Assembly (NCBI GenBank): GCA_965217125.1
Contig: OZ244244.1
Span: 1,674,001-1,738,000, forward strand
Length of the DNA: 64,000 nt
Direction of reading: 5' to 3'
Source of the DNA: JAAOIF01 sp965217125
GTDB lineage: Bacteria; Pseudomonadota; Gammaproteobacteria; PS1; Pseudothioglobaceae
Shown here: piece by piece, positions 31,682 through 41,050 of the stretch
How positions within the stretch are numbered: the first letter of the stretch is position 1
Layout: each line of letters opens with the position of its first letter
Position numbers and translations under genes: made by a program
Notes under the pieces: model-generated
What the model was told of the DNA's origin: nothing
Seen by the model: the letters and a program-made list of their open reading frames with translations, nothing else
The model's database searches: none

Positions 31682-33184
31682 GCATATTAATTCTGAGTTT
31701 TGGTTGGTGTCATTTTTTTGTTTGGCGGCGTCTGAGCGTAATAATTCAACTTGGTTAAGGTAGTTTTTGTCAATATCTTGGGTAACATATTGTCCGTCAA
31801 AGCAAGAGCAGTCAAATGTTTGAATATTGGGGTTGCCCTGTTGGACACACCAAATAAGGTCGTCTAAATCTTGATAAATGAGTTTATCTGCTCCAATATC
31901 CCGGCATATTTGCTTGGTGTTTTTTTTATGGGCAATAAATTCTTTATCACTCGCCATATCAATGCCATATACATTGGGATAGCGCACTGGCGGTGCGGCG
32001 GAAGCGAAAAATACTTTGTTAGCGCCAGCGTAACGCACCATTTCTACAATTTGTTGGCTGGTGGTGCCACGCACAATGGAATCATCCACTAACAGCACAT
32101 TTTTATCTTTAAATTCAAGTTCGATGGCGCTGAGTTTTTGTCGGACTGAGTTTTTGCGTTGTTTTTGTCCGGGCATAATAAAGGTGCGAGCAATATAGCG
32201 GTTTTTGATTAGCCCCTCACTATATTTTATCCCTAACTCTTGTGCTAACTTTAGGGCGGAGACCCTAGATGTATCAGGAATAGGAATGACGACATCAATT
32301 TGTTCTATGTCACATTCTTGGCGAATTTTGGCGGCTAATTTTTCACCCATTCTTAGGCGAGATTTATAGACTGAAATATTGTCAATCACCGAGTCGGGGC
32401 GGGCAAAATAAACAAATTCAAAAATACAAGGCGAGAGTTGAGGGTTATCAGCACATTGTTGGCTGTGAATATTGCCAGCCCTGTCAATCACTATGGCTTC
32501 ACCGGGCGCAATATCACGGCTAATTTCATAGCCCAGCGCCGTAAGTGCTACACTTTCTGAAGCCAGCATATATTTAGTGCCGTCTTTAGTGGTGCGCTTG
32601 CCGAGTATCAGTGGGCGAATTCCATTTGGGTCACGAAAGCCAAAGATGCCATAGCCGGGAATCATAGCAATCACCGCATAAGCGCCACTCACGCGTTTAT
32701 GCACTTGAGTAACTGAGTCGAAAATATCATTTTGGTTAATACGGTGTTTTTGTAATTTTGCTAATTCGCCAGCAAACACATTTAGCAAGATTTCTGAATC
32801 GGAGTTGGTGTTGATATGACGCAAATCTTGTTCAAACAGCTCTTTTTCTAATTGTTTAGTATTGGTAATATTGCCATTGTGTGCAAAGGCAACACCATAC
32901 GGCGAATTTACATAAAAAGGCTGGGTCTCAGCGCCAGAGGAGCTGCCCGCGGTTTGATAACGCACATGACCGATGCCCATATCGCCTAACAGTTTGGTCA
33001 TATGTTTGGTTCTAAAAGAATTTCTAACTAAACCATTTGACTTATGCATATAAAAACGACCTTTGTGCGATGTAACAATACCAGCCGCGTCTTGTCCGCG
33101 ATGTTGTAAGATGGTCAGTGCATCATAGATGTAGACAGCTGTATTTTTTTTGGTAGTAGATAAAATACCAACTATGCCGCACAT
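31670..33184 (-). CDS. purF: amidophosphoribosyltransferase
   Basis: 504 residues. The N-terminal nucleophile Cys2 (MCGIVGIL) starts the glutaminase domain (GHVRYQTAGSS). The C-terminal PRPP-binding domain has VLLVDDSIVRGTTSQQIV. First committed step of purine synthesis. Two bases after cvpA, in the conserved folC-cvpA-purF order. Confidence 0.97.
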   Translation of the reverse strand: MCGIVGILSTTKKNTAVYIYDALTILQHRGQDAAGIVTSHKGRFYMHKSNGLVRNSFRTKHMTKLLGDMGIGHVRYQTAGSSSGAETQPFYVNSPYGVAFAHNGNITNTKQLEKELFEQDLRHINTNSDSEILLNVFAGELAKLQKHRINQNDIFDSVTQVHKRVSGAYAVIAMIPGYGIFGFRDPNGIRPLILGKRTTKDGTKYMLASESVALTALGYEISRDIAPGEAIVIDRAGNIHSQQCADNPQLSPCIFEFVYFARPDSVIDNISVYKSRLRMGEKLAAKIRQECDIEQIDVVIPIPDTSRVSALKLAQELGIKYSEGLIKNRYIARTFIMPGQKQRKNSVRQKLSAIELEFKDKNVLLVDDSIVRGTTSQQIVEMVRYAGANKVFFASAAPPVRYPNVYGIDMASDKEFIAHKKNTKQICRDIGADKLIYQDLDDLIWCVQQGNPNIQTFDCSCFDGQYVTQDIDKNYLNQVELLRSDAAKQKNDTNQNSELICNGE

Positions 33185-33186
33185 AA

Positions 33187-34029
33187 CTATTTTTTCACAA
33201 AAGTTAGGTAGTCTGCCAAAACAGCCTGTGTATTAGTAGCAATCGTATTAAGTTGGTTGGTTAAAACCCCGTCCAGAATATAATGCGCATGATTCAAGGC
33301 AATAATAATCAGCACAACAAATATTAAACCTTTCAATAATCCGAGCCACAAACCAAAAAAGTGGTTGAATCGGCTATTAACATTTCTGGCACTAAGGATG
33401 GAATCAAGCGGTTTGAGGGCAACTAATAGAGGGCATGGATGGTCGATGCCGACTTTGATATTGAGCATTTTTATTAGCACAAAAGTAGTTACCATAATGG
33501 CGCCAAAAATCAACATAAACGAAACAATAAAGCGTAAGTGTTCATAGCTAAATAAGCGTTGAATAAGCTCAATTTGGACGACATTATTAGTCAGCATCCA
33601 ACTCACCCCGAATGCGATGCTAATACCGACAACAGCTGCTAAAAAGCGATTGAGTGGGCAGGGTCCGTGGATTTTGGCAATGCTTGCTAATATTTTATAA
33701 AGAACTATTTTAAGTAGTAGGAAAACCACAAACAACACAGCAAAACTGGTAAATTCATATCCTTCAAGCGACCAAATAAGCTTGCCACTACTGAGCTCTG
33801 GATAGCATATAGCGGCAGCAATAGTCGCCGCAATAAACCAAATAAAGTTAATAAGACTCAGTGCAAAACCACGCTTAAAACCAACTATAACAAATACCAT
33901 TAACAATAACAATATTGAATAATCGCTCCAAGTTAGTTGTGCAATGGTATTTAAAAAATCTGCCCATATTCCAGACGCAGAATCTTGTTCCCCTAATATG
34001 CCTTCCCAATTATTATTGATTGTTTGCAT
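33187..34029 (-). CDS. cvpA: CvpA-family membrane protein
   Basis: 280 residues. CvpA-type helices start with LMVFVIVGFKRGFALSLINF and about six hydrophobic segments follow. Longer than the E. coli protein (about 160 residues), with an extra N-terminal 35-residue segment and a longer C-terminal half. The role is poorly known (envelope/bile tolerance, colicin V export). Coupled to purF. Confidence 0.85.
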   Translation of the reverse strand: MQTINNNWEGILGEQDSASGIWADFLNTIAQLTWSDYSILLLLMVFVIVGFKRGFALSLINFIWFIAATIAAAICYPELSSGKLIWSLEGYEFTSFAVLFVVFLLLKIVLYKILASIAKIHGPCPLNRFLAAVVGISIAFGVSWMLTNNVVQIELIQRLFSYEHLRFIVSFMLIFGAIMVTTFVLIKMLNIKVGIDHPCPLLVALKPLDSILSARNVNSRFNHFFGLWLGLLKGLIFVVLIIIALNHAHYILDGVLTNQLNTIATNTQAVLADYLTFVKK

Positions 34030-34065
34030 AGTTACCTTTGTTCATAATTATTGCTTATTTTACAA

Positions 34066-35265
34066 TCAATTCAAAGCCTTAATTGCTTTTATTATATCAG
34101 CAATCAGGTAAAACGAACCAAATACAATAATACGCGAATAATTTTGTTTGTTGAGTGCTATTTTTAGTGATTTTTGTGCATCTTCACAAACCTCAATATT
34201 ATCACTTAATTCAAATTGATTGCTTAACTCTTTGGCTTGCATACCGCGCTGGTTATTAAGCGGCACTAACAACCATTTATTAATAATAGGGCGGATAGTA
34301 TCAATCATTAAACGGGCATCTTTGTCTTGCATAACAGAAAAAATCGCCAGAGTTGGGCATTTGTCTTTTGCCAACTCGCTTGCCAATACTGCAACAGCGG
34401 CAGGATTATGGGCAGCGTCAAACACCCAAGTTTGATTGCCAATGGTTTTGATTTGTAATCTTGCGTCAATCTTGGTGTTTTTAATGCCTATTTTAATATC
34501 TGTTAGTTTGATTGGCAGATTTGTTTTAAGTGCGCTAACCGCACCAATTGCCGCTGCTGCATTTTGTTGTTGATGTGCGCCTAATAAACCAATCTCACCA
34601 TTATATGGCTGGTCAATAAATTCAAGTTTTGCAGCAATGCTATCAGCATATTGTTGAATGCTTGCCGGTGGATTGGTATCGGTGCAAATGCAGGGTTTAT
34701 TGCGGCGCATAATACCGGATTTTTCAAAAGCAATGGCTTCACGCGTATTGCCTAAATATTCGCTATGATCAATGGCAATATTGGTAATCACGCACACATC
34801 ATGAGCCACTATATTGACCGAATCCAGCCGCCCGCCCAGCCCAACTTCGAGCAAGGCAACTGCAACATTTTCTGCATCAAATATCAATAAAGCTGCCAGC
34901 GTTGAAAATTCAAAATAACTTAAAGAAACATCAGCTCTTGCTTGTTCGATTTGCTCAAAGGCACGGCAAATTTGCCCGTCATCTGCCAACTTATCGCCAA
35001 TGACAAAGCGCTCGTTGTATTTTATAATATGTGGCGAGCTAAATTTAGCCACCTTAATATTAGCCTGCCGATAAATACTGTGGATAAAGGCGATGGTTGA
35101 GCCTTTGCCATTAGTGCCGGCAACAGTTATAACTTTAAATGACAATCCTTTTGGGAATAGCTTTTTATAGACTTTTTGGACGCGACTAAGCCCTAAATCT
35201 ATCTTTTTTGGGTGTAAGTTTTCTTGATATTTTAGCCAATCATCAAGTGTTTTTAATCTTCCCAA
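34066..35265 (-). CDS. folC: bifunctional folylpolyglutamate / dihydrofolate synthase
   Basis: 399 residues. P-loop VAGTNGKGSTIAF, Mur-ligase core (LLEVGLGGRLDSVN; ITNIAIDHSEYLG) and the C-terminal domain with WVFDAAHNPAAV. Adds glutamates to folates. The start is TTG at 35265, with AAGGTGA shortly before, overlapping fxsA by 13 bases. Confidence 0.95.
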   Translation of the reverse strand: MGRLKTLDDWLKYQENLHPKKIDLGLSRVQKVYKKLFPKGLSFKVITVAGTNGKGSTIAFIHSIYRQANIKVAKFSSPHIIKYNERFVIGDKLADDGQICRAFEQIEQARADVSLSYFEFSTLAALLIFDAENVAVALLEVGLGGRLDSVNIVAHDVCVITNIAIDHSEYLGNTREAIAFEKSGIMRRNKPCICTDTNPPASIQQYADSIAAKLEFIDQPYNGEIGLLGAHQQQNAAAAIGAVSALKTNLPIKLTDIKIGIKNTKIDARLQIKTIGNQTWVFDAAHNPAAVAVLASELAKDKCPTLAIFSVMQDKDARLMIDTIRPIINKWLLVPLNNQRGMQAKELSNQFELSDNIEVCEDAQKSLKIALNKQNYSRIIVFGSFYLIADIIKAIKALN

Positions 35266-35714
35266 AATTCACCTTCAATAGTATTATTTGAGTTATTTTT
35301 ATTGGGTTTTTGCGGCTCAGTTGAGCTAGTTTTTTGAACAAAAATCCGATTATTATAAGAGAAGGCTTTTGTCGCATTTTTTGCCAATATATGGTTGATG
35401 AAGTAGCTTCTTGACCATGGTAGCAGCCCCAACAAACCAACTGTATCAGTAATAAAACCAGGGGTTAAGAGCAAAATGCCTGAGATTAAAATAACCACAC
35501 CTTCCATCACCTCAAAAGCCGGTGTTTGCCCTTGTGCGGTTTTTTCTTGCACTTTTCTAAGCGTTGAAAAACCTTGTTGTTTGAGCAGGATTGAGCCAAT
35601 CAGCGCGGTAATAATCACCAATAATATAGTAGAAAATCCGCCAATTGATTCGCCCACGCTAACCAATACATAAATTTCAAGCAAAGTCATAACCACAAAA
35701 ATAGCAAATAGCAT
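35253..35714 (-). CDS. fxsA: FxsA-family membrane protein
   Basis: 153 residues, with FxsA features: four hydrophobic segments including EIYVLVSVGESIGGFSTILL, LIGSILLKQQGFSTLRKVQE and LLLTPGFITDTVGLLGLLP. In E. coli FxsA relieves exclusion of phage T7 by the F plasmid. The tail is short and Asn-rich. Between trmB and folC in one operon. Confidence 0.88.
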   Translation of the reverse strand: MLFAIFVVMTLLEIYVLVSVGESIGGFSTILLVIITALIGSILLKQQGFSTLRKVQEKTAQGQTPAFEVMEGVVILISGILLLTPGFITDTVGLLGLLPWSRSYFINHILAKNATKAFSYNNRIFVQKTSSTEPQKPNKNNSNNTIEGEFWED

Positions 35715-35715
35715 A

Positions 35716-36399
35716 TTATTTCTCGTTGGTAAAAATTAAATCCCAAACACCATGCCCCAATTTTACACCGCGTTTTTCAAACTTGGTAATCGCTCGGTAT
35801 TCAGGCCTTAATGAATAGTTATGGGCGCTCACGGTATTTTTAAAGTGCGGGTGATTTTCTAAAGTTGTCATCATTTGTTGTGCGTAGTGTTGCCAATCAG
35901 TTGCTATATGTAGCGCCCCACCATTGATGAGTTTATTAGAGATTAAATCCAAAAAATCGCTTTGCACAATACGCCGTTTGTGGTGTTTTTTCTTGTGCCA
36001 AGGGTCGGGGAAAAACAGCTGAACGCCCTTAAAACTATTGCTATTTAGATTATTTTTCAGCACTTCTAACGCATCAGCATTAATGATTTTTAAATTGCCC
36101 AACTGATGTTTATGCGCCTGATTCACCAGCCGCCCCACACCCGCCTGATACACCTCAATCCCTAAAAAATTTGTCTCCGGCTGGTTGATTGCCATTTGCA
36201 ACAAACTATCCCCATTGCCAAAACCAATTTCTAAAATAATCGGCTGAGAATTAGCAAATATAGCCCCTAAATCAAGCCGATTGCCGTTAATTTGCACATC
36301 AATATCTACCCCATAATCCGCCCAAAACACCCCCAGCCCCAATTTCTGCCCCACAGTCAATCGCCCAGCACGCCGCACAAAACTCTGAATTTTTCTCAT
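35716..36399 (-). CDS. trmB: tRNA (guanine46-N7)-methyltransferase
   Basis: 227 residues. AdoMet motif ILEIGFGNGDSLLQMA, the TrmB signature LFFPDPWHKKKHHKRRIVQ and the C-terminal YRAITKFEKRGVKLGHGVWDL. Methylates G46 of tRNA. First housekeeping gene of the trmB-fxsA-folC-cvpA-purF run, directly after the restriction enzyme's small partner ORF. Confidence 0.95.
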   Translation of the reverse strand: MRKIQSFVRRAGRLTVGQKLGLGVFWADYGVDIDVQINGNRLDLGAIFANSQPIILEIGFGNGDSLLQMAINQPETNFLGIEVYQAGVGRLVNQAHKHQLGNLKIINADALEVLKNNLNSNSFKGVQLFFPDPWHKKKHHKRRIVQSDFLDLISNKLINGGALHIATDWQHYAQQMMTTLENHPHFKNTVSAHNYSLRPEYRAITKFEKRGVKLGHGVWDLIFTNEK

Positions 36400-36400
36400 T

Positions 36401-36419
36401 TATGCTATTCACCCTTTAA
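36401..36419. repeat. direct repeat flanking the restriction gene, left copy
   Basis: TATGCTATTCACCCTTTAA is identical to 39055-39073. Weaker similarity continues for about 35 bases to the right of each copy (a shared AAGATTGCTTGGTATTTG-like stretch). Confidence 0.85.
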
Positions 36420-36512
36420 CTTTTTCAAGATTGCTTGGTATTTGGTTTTGGTTTTTGGTTTGGATAGCAAAACCTCTTTTAGGGCTTTTTCTATTTGCTT
36501 TAGGTTTGTCAT
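36405..36512 (-). CDS. 35-residue basic peptide coupled to the restriction gene
   Basis: The ATG overlaps the stop codon of the type IIG gene (ATGA). The lysine-rich product ends in KTKYQAILKKLKGE, nearly the same as the last residues of the TPR protein on the other side of the restriction gene (KQKYQAILRKLKGE). It is best explained as a duplicated gene tail created when the restriction gene inserted; a functional small protein is less likely. Confidence 0.45.
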   Translation of the reverse strand: MTNLKQIEKALKEVLLSKPKTKTKYQAILKKLKGE

Positions 36513-38947
36513 AGTGATTTTGAGTAGGGTAATGATTTGATGTAGTTTTCCATAAATTGCCAGTCTGGTTGGTTGTTTTTACCTACTGGCAATGCCACCA
36601 CCTCTTCTTGTAATCTGCGCAATCTAACCTGTCTGCCAAAACCGTACTTAGCAGATATTTTTTCTAAAATTGCAATTAAAAATACAGATACATATTCATT
36701 TAAGTCAATATTTAATTCATTATTAAATATTAAAGTGTGTATATTGTCATCACTAAAATATTGATACTTGTGATAAAAAACATTACCAAACATATCTATT
36801 GTTAGTTTGTTTGAAAATAACCCCTTTTTGCATTCAAAGATATTTTTATCAATAAAACTGGTAATGCCGTTATGGTAAGAAGAGGCGGTTATTAAGGGAA
36901 TTTCTCCACCTACCCTGTCCGATTTTATCAATCTTTCCCCTTTCTCTATGATAAATAAATCATTTATTTTAAATTCTTTCCATTGAGTATTTTTTAAGGT
37001 AATATTTTTGTTTATTATGGAGGATGAATTTATATCGTTACTATTCAAAATACCCATAAAACTTAATTCGTCTATATCTTTAAATAATAAATCAAACTTC
37101 CTTTTTATTTCAAAAATCAAATGTTTTTTTAATGTTTTACAAAAATCAATTTCAGCAAGATTAGAATAATCTGTTTTTTGATGGGCTTGAAGTATCCATT
37201 CCTCCCCATTACCAATACCTTTATAAACTAAATTGGTGTTATCGTTATGTTGTTGTGGATTTTCTAACTTTTCAAGTAATGTGCCTTTTATGCTATTCCA
37301 TTTGTTATAAACATCAGTTCTACCTTTGTTTTTTGAAAGCACAAAACCATCATCTTTTAAATCATAAAAAACAACTTCTTTATTATTATGTGGCAAGTGT
37401 GTTTCAAATATACCGACAGCTGTATGGGTTGAAGCATTAGGCTGAAATAACTCTTTAGGCATATTAACAACTGCTTTTAGCGTGTGTTTTGTGAGTATTC
37501 TGTCTCTAATAATATCATCTTTAAAAAACACCGACTGTGGAGCAATAATTACCCCATAACGACTGACATTATCTAGCACTTTTTCTAAAAACTGAATTTC
37601 TTTTTTGGTTGGATTTTTCTTATTATCTAATCCACCATAAGGCGGATTGATAAAGCCAATCGTTGGGTCTTCATTTTTTAAGATTGAGATTGCTTCATCG
37701 CTAAAAAAATCAATATTATGTATCCCTGATTTGCCATCACCTCTAAATAGCATATTGGATATAGCAAGTGAATACATTGTATTGCTTTTCTCGAAGCCTA
37801 ATAATTGTTTTTGTTTAATATTGTTAATTTTGTAGGTTTTATCTGCAATATCTGAGCGTGAAATAATATCAACTAAGGAGTTCATTCCACTGATTAAAAA
37901 TGCCCCTGTGCCACAACAAGCATCAAAAATTTTATCATTGTGCTTGATTGGTATTAGTTTAGTGAATAAATCAGTAATATGATTTGGTGTTAAAACAATG
38001 CCTTTTTTTACATTGGCAATACCCGCATATCTTAAAAATTCTTCATAAAACTTACCAATAATATCGTAACTGGTTTTTTTGTTAAATAATGGAATAACAT
38101 TGTCTTCTAATTCTTTTAGAATTTCACTAAGGATATTGCTATTATTTAAATCATTATCTGTTGTTATAAAAGACAGTTCATTCTTCAACACATTTATCTT
38201 GTCTTGACTAATATCTTCATTAGCTAAAATACTATTTATTGTGATGGGTATATTATTAATAATGGTGCTTGTTTGCCAGTTTTGATAACTGTTTTTAAAG
38301 TCGTTTTGAATATTGTTTTTCTCATACAAACAAACCATCAAGGCACTTAATAAAACAGGTCGCTTTTGTGAGTCTATGTTTCTAAGCATTCTGTTTATTT
38401 CGCTGGAACTCTTAGATATATTATTGGCAATTAACTCTAAATCTAAGTTTTCAAAAAGTGAAATATAGTCTTCTTCATTTTGAAATTCTTTAGTTAATAT
38501 GTCTTTTATTTTGTTATTTTGAATGATAAAAGTATCAATTAAGTGATTATGCTCGTCTGTAATATTGCCACTAAAGGCGATGCCAATAATTTTAAAATCG
38601 GCTAAAAATTTTTGGGTTGTTGCTTTTTTATCTTGTAATTTATCTTGTAAAAAGAATTTTAGATAATGTTTAATGCCAGCAGTCGCATTATTTTTTATGT
38701 TGTTTCCGTTGTGGTCTTTGATTGAGTCTTTATTTTCAATAAGAATTAGTATTTTTTTATTCTCATTAAAATATATTAAATCAGGTTCGCCCCTGTTTTC
38801 GCCTGTGCCTGATTTTGTTGCTGTGCTTAAAACCTCTACAATATGAGAATTTTCTACTTTTTTAGTTCTCCATTTTTCAGAAAATTTTTTGTCATTGGCT
38901 AAATAATTAAACAAATCAATGTCTGTTTGTGCTTCATTTTTTGCCAT
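36509..38947 (-). CDS. single-chain type IIG restriction-modification enzyme
   Basis: 812 residues. The N-terminal PD-(D/E)XK nuclease has GEPDLIYFNENKKILILIENK (about 50-75). The central N6-adenine methyltransferase has motif I FDACCGTGAFLISGM and motif IV GFINPPYGG. The C-terminal type I S-like target-recognition domain is QWKEFKINDLFIIEKGERL...GGEIPLITASS, ending in conserved RLRRLQEEVVALP. One polypeptide therefore restricts and methylates. Specificity is unknown. The gene is apparently intact, inserted between trmB and a TPR gene. Confidence 0.88.
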   Translation of the reverse strand: MAKNEAQTDIDLFNYLANDKKFSEKWRTKKVENSHIVEVLSTATKSGTGENRGEPDLIYFNENKKILILIENKDSIKDHNGNNIKNNATAGIKHYLKFFLQDKLQDKKATTQKFLADFKIIGIAFSGNITDEHNHLIDTFIIQNNKIKDILTKEFQNEEDYISLFENLDLELIANNISKSSSEINRMLRNIDSQKRPVLLSALMVCLYEKNNIQNDFKNSYQNWQTSTIINNIPITINSILANEDISQDKINVLKNELSFITTDNDLNNSNILSEILKELEDNVIPLFNKKTSYDIIGKFYEEFLRYAGIANVKKGIVLTPNHITDLFTKLIPIKHNDKIFDACCGTGAFLISGMNSLVDIISRSDIADKTYKINNIKQKQLLGFEKSNTMYSLAISNMLFRGDGKSGIHNIDFFSDEAISILKNEDPTIGFINPPYGGLDNKKNPTKKEIQFLEKVLDNVSRYGVIIAPQSVFFKDDIIRDRILTKHTLKAVVNMPKELFQPNASTHTAVGIFETHLPHNNKEVVFYDLKDDGFVLSKNKGRTDVYNKWNSIKGTLLEKLENPQQHNDNTNLVYKGIGNGEEWILQAHQKTDYSNLAEIDFCKTLKKHLIFEIKRKFDLLFKDIDELSFMGILNSNDINSSSIINKNITLKNTQWKEFKINDLFIIEKGERLIKSDRVGGEIPLITASSYHNGITSFIDKNIFECKKGLFSNKLTIDMFGNVFYHKYQYFSDDNIHTLIFNNELNIDLNEYVSVFLIAILEKISAKYGFGRQVRLRRLQEEVVALPVGKNNQPDWQFMENYIKSLPYSKSL

Positions 38948-39054
38948 AATTTACCCCGTCAATTCCTTATAACTAATTCTATTATTGCCAATTCCTTTAA
39001 ACAATAACCATCCTGCCCATAGTATCAAATTGTCCTCTCATACCTGTATTTTAC

Positions 39055-39073
39055 TATGCTATTCACCCTTTAA
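39055..39073. repeat. direct repeat flanking the restriction gene, right copy
   Basis: Same 19 bases as at 36401-36419; this copy contains the stop codon of the TPR gene. The 38948-39054 stretch between the two genes shows only the GGGG ribosome site of the restriction gene. Confidence 0.85.
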
Positions 39074-40222
39074 TTTACGCAAAATTGCTTGATATTTTTG
39101 CTTTGTTGCCGATTCATCAAGTGCTTCAATCCAAGTATTTAACTCGTCCCAATTTGCTTTCTTACTGTGTTTGACAATTTCAGGGTTTATTTTAATAGCC
39201 TGCTCATAAGCGTTTATGGCTTCTTTATATTGCCCTAATTTTCTATAAGCATTCCCCATGTTGTAATAAGCATTATCGTAATTAGGCTTAATCTTAATAG
39301 CCTTTTGGTAAGTAGCAATGGCTTTTTGCAAATTATCCTTACCGCCTAAATCGTCATAAGCAATCCCTATGTTGTAATAAGCCTTATAGTAATCAGGCTT
39401 AATCTTAATAGCCTTTTGGTAAGCAGCAATGGCTTTTTGCAAATTATCCTTGCCGCCTAAGTAGTAATAAGCAAGCCCCATGTTGTAATAAGCATCATCG
39501 TAATTAGGCTTAATCTCAATAGCCTTTTGGCAAGCAGCAATGGCCTTTTGCAAATTGTCCTCACCGTCTAAGTCACCATAAAGGTAACCTAAGTAAAAAT
39601 AACCATTTGCCTGTTGTTCTTTGTTGTTTTCGTATTTAGCAATGGTAACAATTTCCTGCCATAGGGTGATTGCTTGTTCGATTTTATTGTCTTTTTGCAG
39701 TTTGCGTGCTATTAAAATTTGTTTTTCAAGTTTGGAACCAGACTGTTCAACTTCTGCAGATACTTGCAAACTTAGTGGTTCTTCAGGATTAGCTAATAAG
39801 TCTAAAGTTTCTTTTTTCAATTTAGTAATATCAGCAGCATCTTGTTCTGCCGTTTTTGTATGCTGTTTGATTTTTTCAAGTTCGTTTTTAGCCTCTTTAT
39901 TAAGTCGCTCAAACTCTTGAATTTTATCTTTAGCAACAAAAAAACCAAATATACCAAATAATGCTAAGAATATGGCAAATACAGAAAGCCACCACCCAAT
40001 GGTATTTTCTTGACTGTCTAATACATCTTTTCTTAAATCTTTGTATTTATTAGTCTCTTCAAATTTGTCTTTCAGGTTTTGAATGGCTTGATCTTGCAAC
40101 TCAATTTTTGCATTAAATGTTTGTTCTTGCAAAGTCAATCGGCTTTCAAATGTTGCTGTTGCAGTTAAATTGGCATTTGTGTTTAGTGCTAAGGCAAATA
40201 GTAGGAAAATTATTTTTTTCAT
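39059..40222 (-). CDS. membrane-anchored TPR protein
   Basis: 387 residues. The N-terminal signal sequence (KKIIFLLFALALNTNA) is followed by a coiled-coil region, a second membrane helix (WWLSVFAIFLALFGIFGFFVA, about 77-97), another coiled coil, and four tetratricopeptide repeats. Three of these are near-identical 37-residue units with a DNLQKAIAAYQKAI core; the DNA repeats are correspondingly alike (39240-39560) and prone to copy-number change. It overlaps xthA by four bases. It probably scaffolds protein contacts at the membrane. Confidence 0.8.
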   Translation of the reverse strand: MKKIIFLLFALALNTNANLTATATFESRLTLQEQTFNAKIELQDQAIQNLKDKFEETNKYKDLRKDVLDSQENTIGWWLSVFAIFLALFGIFGFFVAKDKIQEFERLNKEAKNELEKIKQHTKTAEQDAADITKLKKETLDLLANPEEPLSLQVSAEVEQSGSKLEKQILIARKLQKDNKIEQAITLWQEIVTIAKYENNKEQQANGYFYLGYLYGDLDGEDNLQKAIAACQKAIEIKPNYDDAYYNMGLAYYYLGGKDNLQKAIAAYQKAIKIKPDYYKAYYNIGIAYDDLGGKDNLQKAIATYQKAIKIKPNYDNAYYNMGNAYRKLGQYKEAINAYEQAIKINPEIVKHSKKANWDELNTWIEALDESATKQKYQAILRKLKGE

Positions 40223-40983
40223 AATTGGTATTCCATAATTAGGGGCGCATGGTCAGAGAAACGCTGGTTTTTGTAAATAAATGCAATTTTAACGGTGTTT
40301 TTGAGGTTGGGGCTGAGGATTTGGTAGTCAATCCGCCAGCCGGTATTATTAGCCCAGGCTTGTCCGCGGTTTGACCACCAAGTATATTGTTCGTCCTTAT
40401 CATTAACTTCGCGGAAACCATCGATAAAACCCATATCCGCAAATATGCCATCAAGATAGGCGCGTTCTTCGGGCAGGCAGCCAGAGTGATTTTTATTGGC
40501 GTTGAAATTTTTAATATCGCGGCGTTTGTGGATGATATTAATATCGCCACAAAAGATGATTTTTTGCCCACTTTGTTTGACACTTTCCAAATAAGGCCAG
40601 AAGCGTTTGCTTAAAAATTCCATTTTCAAATCTTGCCGCGCTTGCTTGCTACTGCCAGAATGGATGTAGATCGACACCACGCTTAAATCATCAAAATCTG
40701 CTTGAATAAAACGCCCTTCAAAATTAATATCGTCCCACGGGCTGAGGCTGATTTTATTGGGTTTTTGCTTGCTGAGGATTGCCGTGCCTGAATAGCCTTT
40801 TTTCTCAGCAGGCTGATAATGGCAATGATAATTGTTTGGGTAAAAACGCTCATCAAGCTGGCCTTCTTGCGCCCTAATTTCTTGCAGGCACACTACATCG
40901 GCATCTTGTATTTTTAGCCAATCAAACAGCCCTTTTTTCTCAGCGGCACGAATGCCATTGACATTTAAAGTGATAATTTTCAT
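40219..40983 (-). CDS. xthA: exodeoxyribonuclease III / AP endonuclease
   Basis: 254 residues, EEP nuclease fold: TLNVNGIRAAEKKG, VCLQEIRA (metal Glu), FCGDINIIHKRRDIKN and the final DHAPLIMEYQL. Repairs abasic sites and trims 3' ends. It heads a two-gene unit with the TPR gene. Confidence 0.95.
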   Translation of the reverse strand: MKIITLNVNGIRAAEKKGLFDWLKIQDADVVCLQEIRAQEGQLDERFYPNNYHCHYQPAEKKGYSGTAILSKQKPNKISLSPWDDINFEGRFIQADFDDLSVVSIYIHSGSSKQARQDLKMEFLSKRFWPYLESVKQSGQKIIFCGDINIIHKRRDIKNFNANKNHSGCLPEERAYLDGIFADMGFIDGFREVNDKDEQYTWWSNRGQAWANNTGWRIDYQILSPNLKNTVKIAFIYKNQRFSDHAPLIMEYQL

Positions 40984-41050
40984 TAAAAATTATTTTACAA
41001 GACAAGATTTAAAAGGTTATAATTTTATCTAATTTTACACACGAGTAGTT

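Noticed and set aside
39240..39560. Regularly spaced near-identical repeats, CRISPR-like at first sight
   Set aside because: They are in frame and encode tetratricopeptide units; there are no unique spacers.
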